Assembly: GCF_000682695.1 (NCBI RefSeq) | Contig: NZ_AWFG01000030.1 | Coordinates: forward strand, 62,001 to 126,000 | DNA length: 64,000 nt | Reading direction: 5' to 3' | From: Hyphomonas chukchiensis | GTDB lineage: Bacteria; Pseudomonadota; Alphaproteobacteria; Caulobacterales; Hyphomonadaceae | Shown: piece by piece, positions 1 through 8,101 of the stretch | Numbering within the stretch: the first letter of the stretch is position 1 | Layout: the number at the start of each line of letters is the position of its first letter | Notes under the pieces: model-generated | What the model saw: only the letters and a program-made list of their open reading frames with translations | Database searches by the model: none | What the model was told of the DNA's origin: nothing | Position numbers and translations under genes: made by a program

Positions 1-130
1 TGTCTCCAACCTGCATCTCAATCCGGTCAATATCTGTGTGGAAGTTGCGCGCCGTCATGCGCCATCCCGCGTCCGTCCGACCTATGACGAAGTCGACCAG
101 GCCATCCGAAACATGAAACGCGCCGCATGA
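1..130 (+). CDS. C-terminal end of a MotA-like flagellar stator protein (partial)
   Basis: Only the last 42 codons are in the window; the frame is open from base 2 to the TGA at 128-130. The tail reads like the cytoplasmic C-terminus of MotA/PomA proteins: a short Pro-containing turn, then VCxEVARRHxPSxxRPTYDEVxxAI, resembling the family pattern 'VAVEFARKxLxSxxRPSFxEVE'. It overlaps the next start by four bases (ATGA), so the two are probably translated together. MotA is the proton-channel stator subunit of the inner membrane. The call rests on one short segment and on the flagellar neighbourhood. Confidence 0.5.
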   Translation, partial: VSNLHLNPVNICVEVARRHAPSRVRPTYDEVDQAIRNMKRAA

Positions 131-1890
131 CACGTCTTCCCTTCATCCTGATGCTCAGCCTCTGCCTGGTTCCCCAGGGCCTTGCGGTTGAGCCGGATGC
201 AGGGGCACCGGATCAGGCATCACGTGAATCAGATCTTTCTTCCAATCTGGAACTGTTTGTCCAAGGCGCGATCCGGGAGGGGATACTGACCCCAAAGGGA
301 TCCGCCTCTTCTGAAGCAGACGAACCAGAGGTGGGTTCTGGCCATCAGCCCGCGCAGCTTGTGAACAAGCATCGACCCGCAGCCTTCGCATCAGAGCCCA
401 CACATGATGCATGTGACGCGCGGGATGCCTTCGACTTCACGGGCTATAAGGACATTACCGAATACCAGCAGGTGTATACCGCCCGCGAAGCAGTTGGCCG
501 CGAGGGCGCAGATGGCCCGGTCGCGTCAACAGGCTACGCGCTGGCGAAAACATATATGGCGCTTGGCCTCTATTCTGAGGCGCAGATGGTGCTGAAGCTG
601 ACGCCTGGCGCTCAGGCGACAGCGCTCGGCAAGCTGGCCGATCTGATGGAAAACCGCCGTGCGCCGGATGTCGGTTTCTTCGCACAAATGGTCTCCTGTG
701 AGCCGGATACGGCGATATGGCTTGCTGCTGCGGAACTTGTTTCGGGACGCGAGGCGGGTGCTGCGCGCCTGCAGGGATCACTGTCGGGCTTCCGCAAGCT
801 TCCATTTCGTCTCCGTGCGGATGTGACCCTGCTGAGCGTTCCAAAGCTCGAAGAGCGCGGTGACAGCGGTCTATCCAAAAAACTCATCGCGGACTTCAAT
901 GAGGAGGACTTCAATAATTCTCCGCAGTTGCAGTTTGCACGCGCTTTGATCGAAATGGATGGTGGCAGTCCGGAAGCACGGAAAACCGTCGCCAGCTTCC
1001 TGCGCAAGCCGCAGTTTCAGGAAGATGCCCTCGCCGCCATGCAACGTCATGGCGTGCCGGTCGATCCGGCCTATGAGGAAGTCCTGCTGGGCGACCTTAT
1101 GCAGAAGTTTGGCTATATCAGCAGCGACAATGAGCTCGTTGCCAGTTTGCAATATGCGCTCCGGGAGTTGAGCGCGCGATCCAGCTACAAGCCCCTCATC
1201 AAGCTCGCGGCCCTGCCTGCCCTTCAGAACCCGGAAGCTCAGGCCGAGGTCAAGCGGCAACTCGTGGCAAGTCTCCGTCGTGACCTGGAAAGCAACGAAA
1301 CCGTACGTAACCTGGCAGCGATTGACGTGATGATTGAGGCGCCGGATTTCCTTGCAACCGAACCGGACCGGAATGCGCTTTACAGCCTTGCCTCTGCCCG
1401 CGCAGTCCAGCTGGGTTTTGCCGATCTGGCAGGCAAGTTGTCAAAGGGCGTGTCGATGACGGATGATGTCGCAGCCGAGACAGCTGAACTCGCGTTCCGG
1501 CGCCGCGACTACGACACGGTCTTTGCGCTCGCGACAAAATATATCGGCGATCCGTCACTCAATCTGCTTGCAGCACGCAGCGCCATTCGTACGCACGCAC
1601 CAGAGCGTCTGAGGGTCTATGAGGATCGCCTCGAAATCGCGCCGGACGTCATCCTGGCGCTCATCGAAGACGATGCGACTGCAGGCGACTGGATCGTTTC
1701 CGAATGGGTCTACACGGCAGCACGTATGCTGACCGGCGATGAGCACAAACGACGGGTCGCGCTGGTCGCAGAATTGCGGCAGGCCGCGCGCAAAGGGCCT
1801 GTTACGCAGCCTAAAGTTTCGGTCGCGCAGGCACCGGCCATATTCAACCGCGCCAGCGCATCTCCAGCGCCGGTCGGAGGGGGTAACTGA
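127..1890 (+). CDS. Large exported protein of unknown function in the flagellar cluster
   Basis: A 587-residue protein with a signal peptide (hydrophobic stretch at about residues 4-19, cleavage near GLAVE). The remainder is Ala/Leu-rich and helical, with repeated 'ALAKTYMALGLYSEAQMVL'-like segments that suggest a TPR or alpha-solenoid fold, and no catalytic motif that I recognise. It starts inside the stop of the MotA-like gene and ends one base into flgF, so it lies within one flagellar transcription unit. Position and export make a periplasmic role in stator or rod/ring assembly plausible, analogous to rhizobial MotC, but I see no sequence match that proves it. Confidence 0.7.
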   Translation: MTRLPFILMLSLCLVPQGLAVEPDAGAPDQASRESDLSSNLELFVQGAIREGILTPKGSASSEADEPEVGSGHQPAQLVNKHRPAAFASEPTHDACDARDAFDFTGYKDITEYQQVYTAREAVGREGADGPVASTGYALAKTYMALGLYSEAQMVLKLTPGAQATALGKLADLMENRRAPDVGFFAQMVSCEPDTAIWLAAAELVSGREAGAARLQGSLSGFRKLPFRLRADVTLLSVPKLEERGDSGLSKKLIADFNEEDFNNSPQLQFARALIEMDGGSPEARKTVASFLRKPQFQEDALAAMQRHGVPVDPAYEEVLLGDLMQKFGYISSDNELVASLQYALRELSARSSYKPLIKLAALPALQNPEAQAEVKRQLVASLRRDLESNETVRNLAAIDVMIEAPDFLATEPDRNALYSLASARAVQLGFADLAGKLSKGVSMTDDVAAETAELAFRRRDYDTVFALATKYIGDPSLNLLAARSAIRTHAPERLRVYEDRLEIAPDVILALIEDDATAGDWIVSEWVYTAARMLTGDEHKRRVALVAELRQAARKGPVTQPKVSVAQAPAIFNRASASPAPVGGGN

Positions 1891-2603
1891 TGTCCAACGC
1901 TATCTATGCCACACTCGCGCGACAGCACGGCCTGATGCAGGAAATGCAGGTCGTGTCCAACAACCTCGCGAACTCCAGCACAACGGGCTACAAGACAGAC
2001 CGCGCCATATTTGCAGAATTCCTGGTCAGTACCGGATCGGATGCTTCCTCTCTCTCTATGGGCAGCCTCGCCGGTCACTCGTTCGAGATGGAGCAGGGGG
2101 GACTTAAGGTCACGGGTGGCCAGTTCGACCTGGCCGTTCAGGGTGACGGATATTTCACGGTGGACACGCCGCTAGGCACGCGCCTGACGCGCGCTGGCCA
2201 GTTCCAGCTCGCAGCGAACGGCAATCTGATCGACATGAATGGCAGCAATGTCCTCAATGCCGGTGGCGGGCCGATTACGATACCGCCGGAAGCGACCAAC
2301 CTTGTGATTTCCGCAGACGGTACAATTTCGGCTAATGGCCTGCAGATTGATCAGGTCGGCGTCGTCGTTCCGGACGGCGATCTGATGCGGGACTCCAACA
2401 CGTATTTCTCCGCTGCGGGCGGGTTCGTTGCAGCCAAGGACTTCGGCATCGTCCAGGGCGCGCTTGAACAATCCAACGTTTCACCGGTCCTCGAGGTTTC
2501 GCGCATGATTGAAGTGCAGCGTGCCTATGAGGCAGGGCAGACCCTTCTGGAAACTGAAGACCAGCGCATCGGTCAGCTTATATCAGCTGTGCGCGAGCGA
2601 TAA
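1890..2603 (+). CDS. flgF: Flagellar basal-body rod protein FlgF
   Basis: A proximal rod subunit of 237 residues, about the usual size. The N-terminal rod signature is clear: residues 1-40 include LMQEMQVVSNNLANSSTTGYK. The C-terminus has the paired rod/hook signature (SNVSPVLEVSRMIEVQRAYE, then a coiled tail). It is exported by the flagellar type III apparatus and polymerises in the periplasm. It overlaps the preceding gene by one base (TGATG) and is followed 29 bases later by flgG, the normal alphaproteobacterial order. Confidence 0.95.
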   Translation: MSNAIYATLARQHGLMQEMQVVSNNLANSSTTGYKTDRAIFAEFLVSTGSDASSLSMGSLAGHSFEMEQGGLKVTGGQFDLAVQGDGYFTVDTPLGTRLTRAGQFQLAANGNLIDMNGSNVLNAGGGPITIPPEATNLVISADGTISANGLQIDQVGVVVPDGDLMRDSNTYFSAAGGFVAAKDFGIVQGALEQSNVSPVLEVSRMIEVQRAYEAGQTLLETEDQRIGQLISAVRER

Positions 2604-2632
2604 GCCATGATGGCCATTGAGAGGAGACGGAC

Positions 2633-3418
2633 ATGAAGTCCCTACAGATTGCAGCAACGGGAATGGCGGCGCAGCAAATGCGTGTCGACGTTATCTCTAA
2701 CAACATCGCCAACATGAGTACGTCGGCGTATCGGCCGCGCGTCGCCGAATTCTCGGACCTCATGTATCAGCAATATCTCACGCCCGGCACGATTACGTCG
2801 CAGGTTGGGACGGTGGTTCCTGCCGGTATCCAGATTGGCACCGGTGTGCGCCCCTCAACGGTTTCCATGGAGATTACCCAGGGTGCGCTTAAGGAGACCG
2901 GCGGTGAGCTCGATCTTGCCATCGACGGCACAGGCTTCCTGGAAGTCACATTGCCCTCCGGCGACTCTGCGTACACGCGGGACGGCAAACTGAACCGCAG
3001 TGCTGATGGCGAGCTCGTGACTATGGATGGCTACCCGCTCGCAGATGGCATCACGATTCCCAATGATGCAACGCGCATTTCGATCAGCCGTGATGGCGAA
3101 GTCGTGGCCTATTTTGCCAATGCTGCGGCCGGCCAGGCGATCGGCTCGATCTCGCTGACGCGCTTTGTTAACGAGAAGGGGCTTCAGGCGCTTGGCGATA
3201 ACATGTTTCGCGAGACTGAAGCATCAGGCCCACCGACACAGGTCGTGGCAGGCACGGAAGGCGCTGGGTATATCCACCAGGGCTTCATTGAGGATTCGGG
3301 CGTCGATGTCGTGAAAGAGATTTCCGAACTTATCGAAGCCCAGCGCGGCTATGAACTGAACTCAAAGGTCATCACGGCATCGGATGAGATGCTCGCGGCG
3401 ACAACACGGTTGAAGTAA
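2633..3418 (+). CDS. flgG: Flagellar distal rod protein FlgG
   Basis: A 261-residue distal rod protein. It begins MKSLQIAATGMAAQQMRVDV and continues with the SNNIANMSTSAYR signature of rod and hook proteins. The middle matches FlgE/F/G domain phrases such as GELDLAIDGTGFLEV and YTRDGKLNRSADGELV. The C-terminus (EDSGVDVVKEISELIEAQRGYELNSKVI) is characteristic of FlgG rather than FlgF. A GAGAGGAGACGG purine stretch lies just before the ATG. It probably shares a transcript with flgF upstream and flgA downstream. Confidence 0.95.
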   Translation: MKSLQIAATGMAAQQMRVDVISNNIANMSTSAYRPRVAEFSDLMYQQYLTPGTITSQVGTVVPAGIQIGTGVRPSTVSMEITQGALKETGGELDLAIDGTGFLEVTLPSGDSAYTRDGKLNRSADGELVTMDGYPLADGITIPNDATRISISRDGEVVAYFANAAAGQAIGSISLTRFVNEKGLQALGDNMFRETEASGPPTQVVAGTEGAGYIHQGFIEDSGVDVVKEISELIEAQRGYELNSKVITASDEMLAATTRLK

Positions 3419-3419
3419 G

Positions 3420-3830
3420 ATGATGACGTCCCTTGCTGCACTCGGACTTGGCTTGCTGGCCACTGTGTTCGATTCTTCGTCCCTTGTTGCTGCCGAAGTC
3501 ATTCGCGCTGGCGATCGGGTGTCCCAGGCGAATGCCGTTACCGAAGAGGGGGATGTCGCCGAAGGCGCTGACCCTCTTATGGGCCGTGAAGTCCGAAGGA
3601 CGGTCTATGTGGGCCAACCCATCACCGCGAACAACACGCGTGCGCCGATGATTGTGAAGCGTAACCAGACCGTATCGGTGAAGTATATCAAAGGCGCACT
3701 TGAGATCACGACGACAGGGCGCGCGATGGGCGATGCGGCCGCAAACGAAACGGTCACGGTTCTAAATCAGGACTCCCGGCAGCTCGTGCAGGGAGTGGTT
3801 CAGGAAAGCGGATGGGTGTTGGCACAATGA
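3420..3830 (+). CDS. flgA: P-ring assembly chaperone FlgA (short form)
   Basis: A periplasmic chaperone for assembly of the P ring (FlgI). The 136-residue precursor has an N-terminal signal peptide (about residues 1-24) and the conserved FlgA/SAF core: LMGREVRRTVYVGQPI, then MIVKRNQTVSV, then a C-terminal half with ALEITTTGRAMGDAAANETVTVLN. It is shorter than enteric FlgA (about 220 residues) because it lacks the extra N-terminal domain, as is common in alphaproteobacteria. It starts two bases after flgG ends, and its stop overlaps the flgH start. Confidence 0.88.
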   Translation: MMTSLAALGLGLLATVFDSSSLVAAEVIRAGDRVSQANAVTEEGDVAEGADPLMGREVRRTVYVGQPITANNTRAPMIVKRNQTVSVKYIKGALEITTTGRAMGDAAANETVTVLNQDSRQLVQGVVQESGWVLAQ

Positions 3831-4522
3831 AAACGTTTCTTTCCACGACTGTTTTGGCGACCGCGATGACGGCATGTGCGAGTGCGCCGCCACCCACCGC
3901 GCTTCCCGACATGTCATACGCCACCCAATGGAATATCCCCGTCGACCAAAGTGCGGACGGCACAAACCCATCGCTTTGGGCGACATCGCCAAACGCCCTG
4001 CTCAGCATGCGCCGGGCCAAGGAAGTTGGTGACCTTCTTACGGTCGTCGTCGAGATGGACGATCAGGCAAGCCTGAAAAGTTCTCTGACGCGGAGCCGTG
4101 ACTCTAGCGAGAATTTTGGCGTCGATGCGCTTTTCGGTCTGCCTCAGGTCGTCAACCGGGCCCTGCCTGGTTCGGCAAGCCTGTCGCCTGCCGTAGACTA
4201 TACACGGAATTCGGCCCTTAACGGCGCCGGCGCTGTGAATCGCGCCGAGAAGATTGCCTTCACGCTCGCCGCGCGTGTCGTGGGGCTCGAGCCGAACGGT
4301 AACCTTGTAATCCAGGGCTACCAGCAGACGCGTGTCGGTAACGAGGTTCGCTATCTGAGTGTCGCAGGCGTCATCCGTGCACAGGATATCACGCGCACCA
4401 ATACGGTGTCCTATGAGAAGATAGCGGATGCCCAGCTTTCCTACGTCAATGACGGCGACACAACAGGCGCCGGGGGTCGCGGAATCGTTCCCCGTATGAT
4501 CGATAAGGTTCTGCCGTTCTAG
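3827..4522 (+). CDS. flgH: Flagellar L-ring lipoprotein FlgH
   Basis: The L-ring subunit of the outer membrane. The precursor has a lipoprotein signal: MKTFLSTTVLATAMTAC with the acylated Cys at residue 17. Family motifs follow: an SLW segment, RRAKEVGDLLTVVVEMDDQA, and a C-terminal VSGVIR-like stretch (YLSVAGVIRAQDI) with QLSYVNDGD. I use the ATG at 3827, which overlaps the flgA stop as ATGA; an in-frame ATG at 3812 would add five residues before the signal peptide and is less likely. Confidence 0.93.
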   Translation: MKTFLSTTVLATAMTACASAPPPTALPDMSYATQWNIPVDQSADGTNPSLWATSPNALLSMRRAKEVGDLLTVVVEMDDQASLKSSLTRSRDSSENFGVDALFGLPQVVNRALPGSASLSPAVDYTRNSALNGAGAVNRAEKIAFTLAARVVGLEPNGNLVIQGYQQTRVGNEVRYLSVAGVIRAQDITRTNTVSYEKIADAQLSYVNDGDTTGAGGRGIVPRMIDKVLPF

Positions 4523-4530
4523 GTGTCATC

Positions 4531-5097
4531 ATGAAGAACATCATTCCCGCCATTATCGTCATCATATGCATCGTTGCCGGCGGCATCGGAGGCAACTTCC
4601 TGAGGACGTCAGGGGGTGGCGCGTCGGCTGGCGCGGAAAAGCATGGCGGCGGGGAAGCGAAATCTTCGCACGGCGAAGAGGCAAAGGGTGGGCATGGCGC
4701 ATCGGAGCCGGCCAAAGATTCCCACGCCAAGGATTCACATGAAAAAGATTCCCATGGCGGCGGGGGCTCATCGGGCGTTGATTATTTCAAATTCACGCGG
4801 GAATTCGTCGTTCCGGTGATGCGCGATGCGCGTGTCGACAGTCTCGTCATTCTGAACATCAACCTTGAAGTTGATTCAAGCATTACGTCGAAGCTTTTCT
4901 CAATGGAGCCCAAGATCCGCGACAATATCATGACAACGTTGATCGGGCTGAGTAATGACGGTCAGACGCTGGAAGCCATCTCCAATATCGACAATTATGA
5001 ATCGATCCGCGCGTCAGTTCTGATGAATCTGCAGAAGATCATTCCCACGGGCATTGAGAACGTGCTCATCGTCGATATGGCCAAGCAAGAGCTTTAG
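4531..5097 (+). CDS. fliL: Flagellar basal-body-associated protein FliL
   Basis: A single-pass inner-membrane protein that works with the stator units at the basal body. One N-terminal membrane helix (about residues 3-25) is followed by a very Gly/His/Lys-rich linker with three KDSH units (about residues 60-80). The FliL domain then runs from YFKFTREFVVPV through SLVILNINLEV to the C-terminus (PTGIENVLIVDMAKQEL). The polar His-rich linker is the unusual part and could bind metal or simply be disordered. It is the last gene of the flgF-fliL run and ends against a hairpin shared with flgD. Confidence 0.85.
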   Translation: MKNIIPAIIVIICIVAGGIGGNFLRTSGGGASAGAEKHGGGEAKSSHGEEAKGGHGASEPAKDSHAKDSHEKDSHGGGGSSGVDYFKFTREFVVPVMRDARVDSLVILNINLEVDSSITSKLFSMEPKIRDNIMTTLIGLSNDGQTLEAISNIDNYESIRASVLMNLQKIIPTGIENVLIVDMAKQEL

Positions 5098-5100
5098 TCA

Positions 5101-5120
5101 GCCGCGATGTCCATCGCGGC
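5101..5120. terminator. Hairpin between convergent fliL and flgD
   Basis: GCCGCGAT-GTCC-ATCGCGGC is a perfect 8-bp stem with a 4-base loop. It lies four bases after the fliL stop and nine bases after the flgD stop on the other strand. The U tract is poor (TTC on the plus side), so it is a likely two-way terminator or an mRNA 3'-end stabiliser rather than a textbook one. Confidence 0.6.
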
Positions 5121-5128
5121 TTCAAGCC

Positions 5129-5695
5129 CTAGCTCGTGGTAGTGCGCGGCGCGATCGTGCCAGCATATTCATCGCTGATATAGATATCGACGCCGAACTG
5201 GTAGTTGCCAGCGGGCGACACCTCGTCCGTTGTCTGGTTTTCCCCGTTCCATGTGAACGATTCCGTTCCTGCTTCCAGTTCCTTGGTCCAGACAGTCTTG
5301 CCCGTCTCATCCTTCACCGACAGAACAGCCTTGTCTGCGTTCTCGGGTATATTGACGGCGAAGGGCAGGGGGTTACCCGAGAATGGCTCCCACGTGGACT
5401 CCACCGAAACAGTCTGTCCGATCCACTGGCTTGCCGCGATGGCATACAGCTCGTCCATCCGCGCGGCGATCGTCTCAAGACTTGCATTAGACTTAACATC
5501 CTGTTCAAGCGATGAGAACGTCGCGAGCTGTTCCACAAACTGCGTGGAATCCAGAGGTGCCAGGGGATCCTGGTTGCGGAGCTGCGCTGTCAAAAGCTGA
5601 AGAAAGCTGTTGAACTCCGCGCCCGTTTCAGGCTCCGGCGTCGGGGCCGTTGGCACGTTGGGTGCGTAGGCTGTCGTCCCGCTTACTGTGGTCAT
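5129..5695 (-). CDS. flgD: Flagellar hook cap / hook assembly protein FlgD
   Basis: The hook cap scaffold, needed for FlgE polymerisation. Residues 25-60 carry the FlgD N-terminal signature FNSFLQLLTAQLRNQDPLAPLDSTQFVEQLATFSSLEQ (split here across a few residues). The C-terminal half is an Ig-like domain ending with NYQFGVDIYISDE. I use the ATG at 5695 because GAGGATAAGCGC precedes it as a good ribosome-binding site; the frame is open further but with no better start. About 188 residues, shorter than the enteric form. It is co-directional with fliK, ten bases downstream of it. Confidence 0.9.
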   Translation of the reverse strand: MTTVSGTTAYAPNVPTAPTPEPETGAEFNSFLQLLTAQLRNQDPLAPLDSTQFVEQLATFSSLEQDVKSNASLETIAARMDELYAIAASQWIGQTVSVESTWEPFSGNPLPFAVNIPENADKAVLSVKDETGKTVWTKELEAGTESFTWNGENQTTDEVSPAGNYQFGVDIYISDEYAGTIAPRTTTS

Positions 5696-5705
5696 GCGCT
5701 TATCC

Positions 5706-7151
5706 TCAGAGTTTGATATTGAGTCCGGCAATGGAATTCGGTCGTGACTGAATGGTGTTTTGGACAATCAGTTCCGGAATTGCGCGCGAAGTCTGCCCGG
5801 TGACGTTTCTCTGGGGCGTATTGGCGTCTCGTCCGGTTTGCTGGCCTGAATCCTGCGGGGTGTGGTGTTGTTGGAAGGACATGTTCTCGCTCGACAGTCC
5901 CTGGCGCTCCAGCGCATTTACCAGCTCGAAATGCATCAGCCGGAGTTGCCGCATGGCTTCGGGTGTTTCACCAACGATCGTGACGTGCTGCAGGCCATGA
6001 CTATCGAACTTGAATTCGAGGGAAACGCGGCCGAGTTCAGGCGGATCGAGCTGGATGTGGACGTGGTTCTTCTTCTCGTGCGGTGAAGCCACCGAGTCGG
6101 AGAGAATATCGACAACTTCCGCAGGCGTCGCCACGACAAGTGCGTTGGTGGGGGCCATGGCCGGGGGCGTGACGGGCGCGGTGGATTGCGACACGCTTGG
6201 GGGCAGTGTACCTGCCGTCATTGCCGCGGCTGAGGGATCGGCAGAGCTGACCTGGTCATGCGTATTCGTAAGCTTGCTTGTGCTGTGTTGCTCTGCTAAA
6301 AGTGCCGACAGCGCCGCTGTGTCAGTGCTGTCGCCTTCCAGTGCCGGTATATCAGCCCGGTGCTTTTCAGCCTTTTGCGCCTTCCCATCCGGCGTCGCCT
6401 GGGTCTTGTTGGACGTCGGCGCAGGGACTGTCGCCGGTCCTGCCGTATCCGATCGCGATGCGACCGGGCCCGTGTTTTTGGATGCTTTATCCTGTGCAAC
6501 GCCCACTGCCGTCAGGTTCGATGTGGCGGCAGCGTTTTCGGGTGCGGCCTCTTCTGTGTGGCCTTCGGGCGCCTCTGGTCTCTCGGCCGTCGCCTCAGGC
6601 TGCGCAGGCCGTGGTTGGTCTTGTGGTGCTGCGGTACGGGTCAAGGCAGACGTGTTGCCATCTGCCGCAATCGGTTCGGAAGCCTCAGTTTTAACTGGGG
6701 CAGGGTTGGGAGACTGCACTGGCGCTGCGCTCATGGCAACGGTTTGCGCTGAATTGCCAGCTGGCAATGCCTTGTCCGCATCGTCGGCCTGAGTCAGATC
6801 AGTCAAAATCGGCTCAGCTTCAGCGCCTTCGCTCACTTTGCCTTCAAGAACAATGTCGCTTTTTATGTCGATGGGCATCTCTGCCTCGGGAGTATCGGTC
6901 GGTGCCGCTACGTCCTCTGGGCTCTGTTGCCCGATGAGGACTGCTGCGGCTCTTGTCGCTTCAGAAGCCGCGGTCGCCGCAGACGGCTTTTGCGTGTCAC
7001 TCTCCGGGGTTTCAGTATCGGTCCCGGCAAGCGAGCGCGCAAAATCCGCACCGGTGCCGGACTCTTTGGGCGCGCTGCGGTTGCGCGTGGCATTTTCGCC
7101 CGGAGCCAGGGATCGACGCGCGGTGAGGTCCGTTTCAAGAAGGAATGTCAT
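5706..7151 (-). CDS. fliK: Flagellar hook-length control protein FliK
   Basis: The molecular ruler and export-specificity switch of the hook. The protein has about 481 residues. The first 330 or so are low-complexity, Ala/Pro/Thr/Glu-rich, as usual in FliK. The C-terminal Flg_hook domain has the diagnostic QLDPPELGRVSLEFKF followed by VTIVGETPEAMRQLRLM and a leucine-rich helix with LERQGLSSENMSF. I take the ATG at 7151 (MTFLLETDL); upstream codons are open but belong to no recognisable domain and overlap the divergent gene. The C-terminal tail is Gln-rich. Confidence 0.88.
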   Translation of the reverse strand: MTFLLETDLTARRSLAPGENATRNRSAPKESGTGADFARSLAGTDTETPESDTQKPSAATAASEATRAAAVLIGQQSPEDVAAPTDTPEAEMPIDIKSDIVLEGKVSEGAEAEPILTDLTQADDADKALPAGNSAQTVAMSAAPVQSPNPAPVKTEASEPIAADGNTSALTRTAAPQDQPRPAQPEATAERPEAPEGHTEEAAPENAAATSNLTAVGVAQDKASKNTGPVASRSDTAGPATVPAPTSNKTQATPDGKAQKAEKHRADIPALEGDSTDTAALSALLAEQHSTSKLTNTHDQVSSADPSAAAMTAGTLPPSVSQSTAPVTPPAMAPTNALVVATPAEVVDILSDSVASPHEKKNHVHIQLDPPELGRVSLEFKFDSHGLQHVTIVGETPEAMRQLRLMHFELVNALERQGLSSENMSFQQHHTPQDSGQQTGRDANTPQRNVTGQTSRAIPELIVQNTIQSRPNSIAGLNIKL

Positions 7152-7268
7152 CGCGTGTCCGGTATGGCTGGCATTAACCAAATTAAAACCAAGCCGCGTA
7201 AAAAGTAGGTTAACAATTGAAATGATTTTATTCACGACTTGCTCAGTAATCTGAATGCGGAAATTAAA

Positions 7269-7577
7269 ATGGCAGACCCGATAGGTATCCAGCTGGGCGG
7301 CGTTTCGTCTCAACCGCCGATAAATCGGACGCCCGTTGAGAAGGGCGCGTCCGATGCTCAGAGCATTGGCCAGAAATTCGAGCAGATGCTTTGGGCGGAG
7401 ATGCTGTCGCATGCCGGTCTGGAAAAGGCCTTCTCCCAGGGGGGAGGGGAGGCAGCATCCGCGTTCTCGCGTTATATGGTTGAGGCTGTGGCCAAGGATC
7501 TCGCCGCCAGCCATCCGATGGGCCTGGCAGCCGCGGTTGAGGCTGACCTCGCCACCAAACCCCTGCGGAGTGAATAG
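7269..7577 (+). CDS. Rod-binding protein, FlgJ N-terminal domain only
   Basis: About 102 residues with the rod-binding (FlgJ N-terminal) pattern: AQSIGQKFEQMLWAEML, then GGGEAASAFSRYMVEAVAKDLA. It should be the rod cap/scaffold. The muramidase half of enteric FlgJ is absent, as in most alphaproteobacteria, so peptidoglycan opening must come from another protein. I prefer the ATG at 7269 to an in-frame TTG at 7239, because GCGGAA sits in a suitable place. It is divergent from fliK and three bases upstream of the next gene. Confidence 0.8.
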   Translation: MADPIGIQLGGVSSQPPINRTPVEKGASDAQSIGQKFEQMLWAEMLSHAGLEKAFSQGGGEAASAFSRYMVEAVAKDLAASHPMGLAAAVEADLATKPLRSE

Positions 7578-7579
7578 AC

Positions 7580-7960
7580 GTGCCGGCAGATTCCATTCGC
7601 GCCAGGGCGACACGCCTACAGGAGATTCTTGCGATCGAGAAGGACATGCTCCTGACAGGCCGCGCCCGGGATGCCGTCTCTCTCATGGATGAGAAGCTCG
7701 ATGCGATCACTTCGCTCGAAAGTGCGCTTGCCGACCCGGAGATGCGGGCCATGATTGCGGACCATCAGAGCATCCTGCAATCAATTGCCCTATCTGCAAG
7801 TGAGAACGCGGCCCATTTCGTTGCTGTTCGAAATGGTCTTCGCCATGCGATTGATCGCCTTCAGTCCCTGCATGCCAGCGCCTATGTCGGCTCATACGGC
7901 CGCGACGGTGGTAAAGTTCCTTTTACGGAAGTTACCGGACAATTCCGCAAAAAGGCCTGA
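7580..7960 (+). CDS. FlgN-like flagellar export chaperone
   Basis: A 126-residue, mostly helical protein with a GTG start. It resembles FlgN-family chaperones for hook-filament junction proteins in length, in its long N-terminal helices (RLQEILAIEKDMLLTGRARDA) and in the C-terminal helix before a flexible, charged tail. It lies two bases after the flgJ-like gene and before flagellin, a common place for this gene in alphaproteobacteria. Sequence identity in this family is low, so the name is tentative. Confidence 0.6.
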   Translation: MPADSIRARATRLQEILAIEKDMLLTGRARDAVSLMDEKLDAITSLESALADPEMRAMIADHQSILQSIALSASENAAHFVAVRNGLRHAIDRLQSLHASAYVGSYGRDGGKVPFTEVTGQFRKKA

Positions 7961-8101
7961 TTGGTTAACTCTATTTACACACTAGGACCCTATCAGTGGT
8001 TGGACTGACCAAAGAATGGTTAGGTGATTTTCACTGTCAGGACGACGCGTGTTTGATCAATCCATGAGATGCTCATGGAAAAAAATCTGAGGTAACATAC
8101 T

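Noticed and set aside
7961-8101. Sigma-54 or sigma-28 promoter of flagellin
   Set aside because: I found no TGGCAC-N5-TTGC or TAAA-N15-GCCGATAA match good enough to report.
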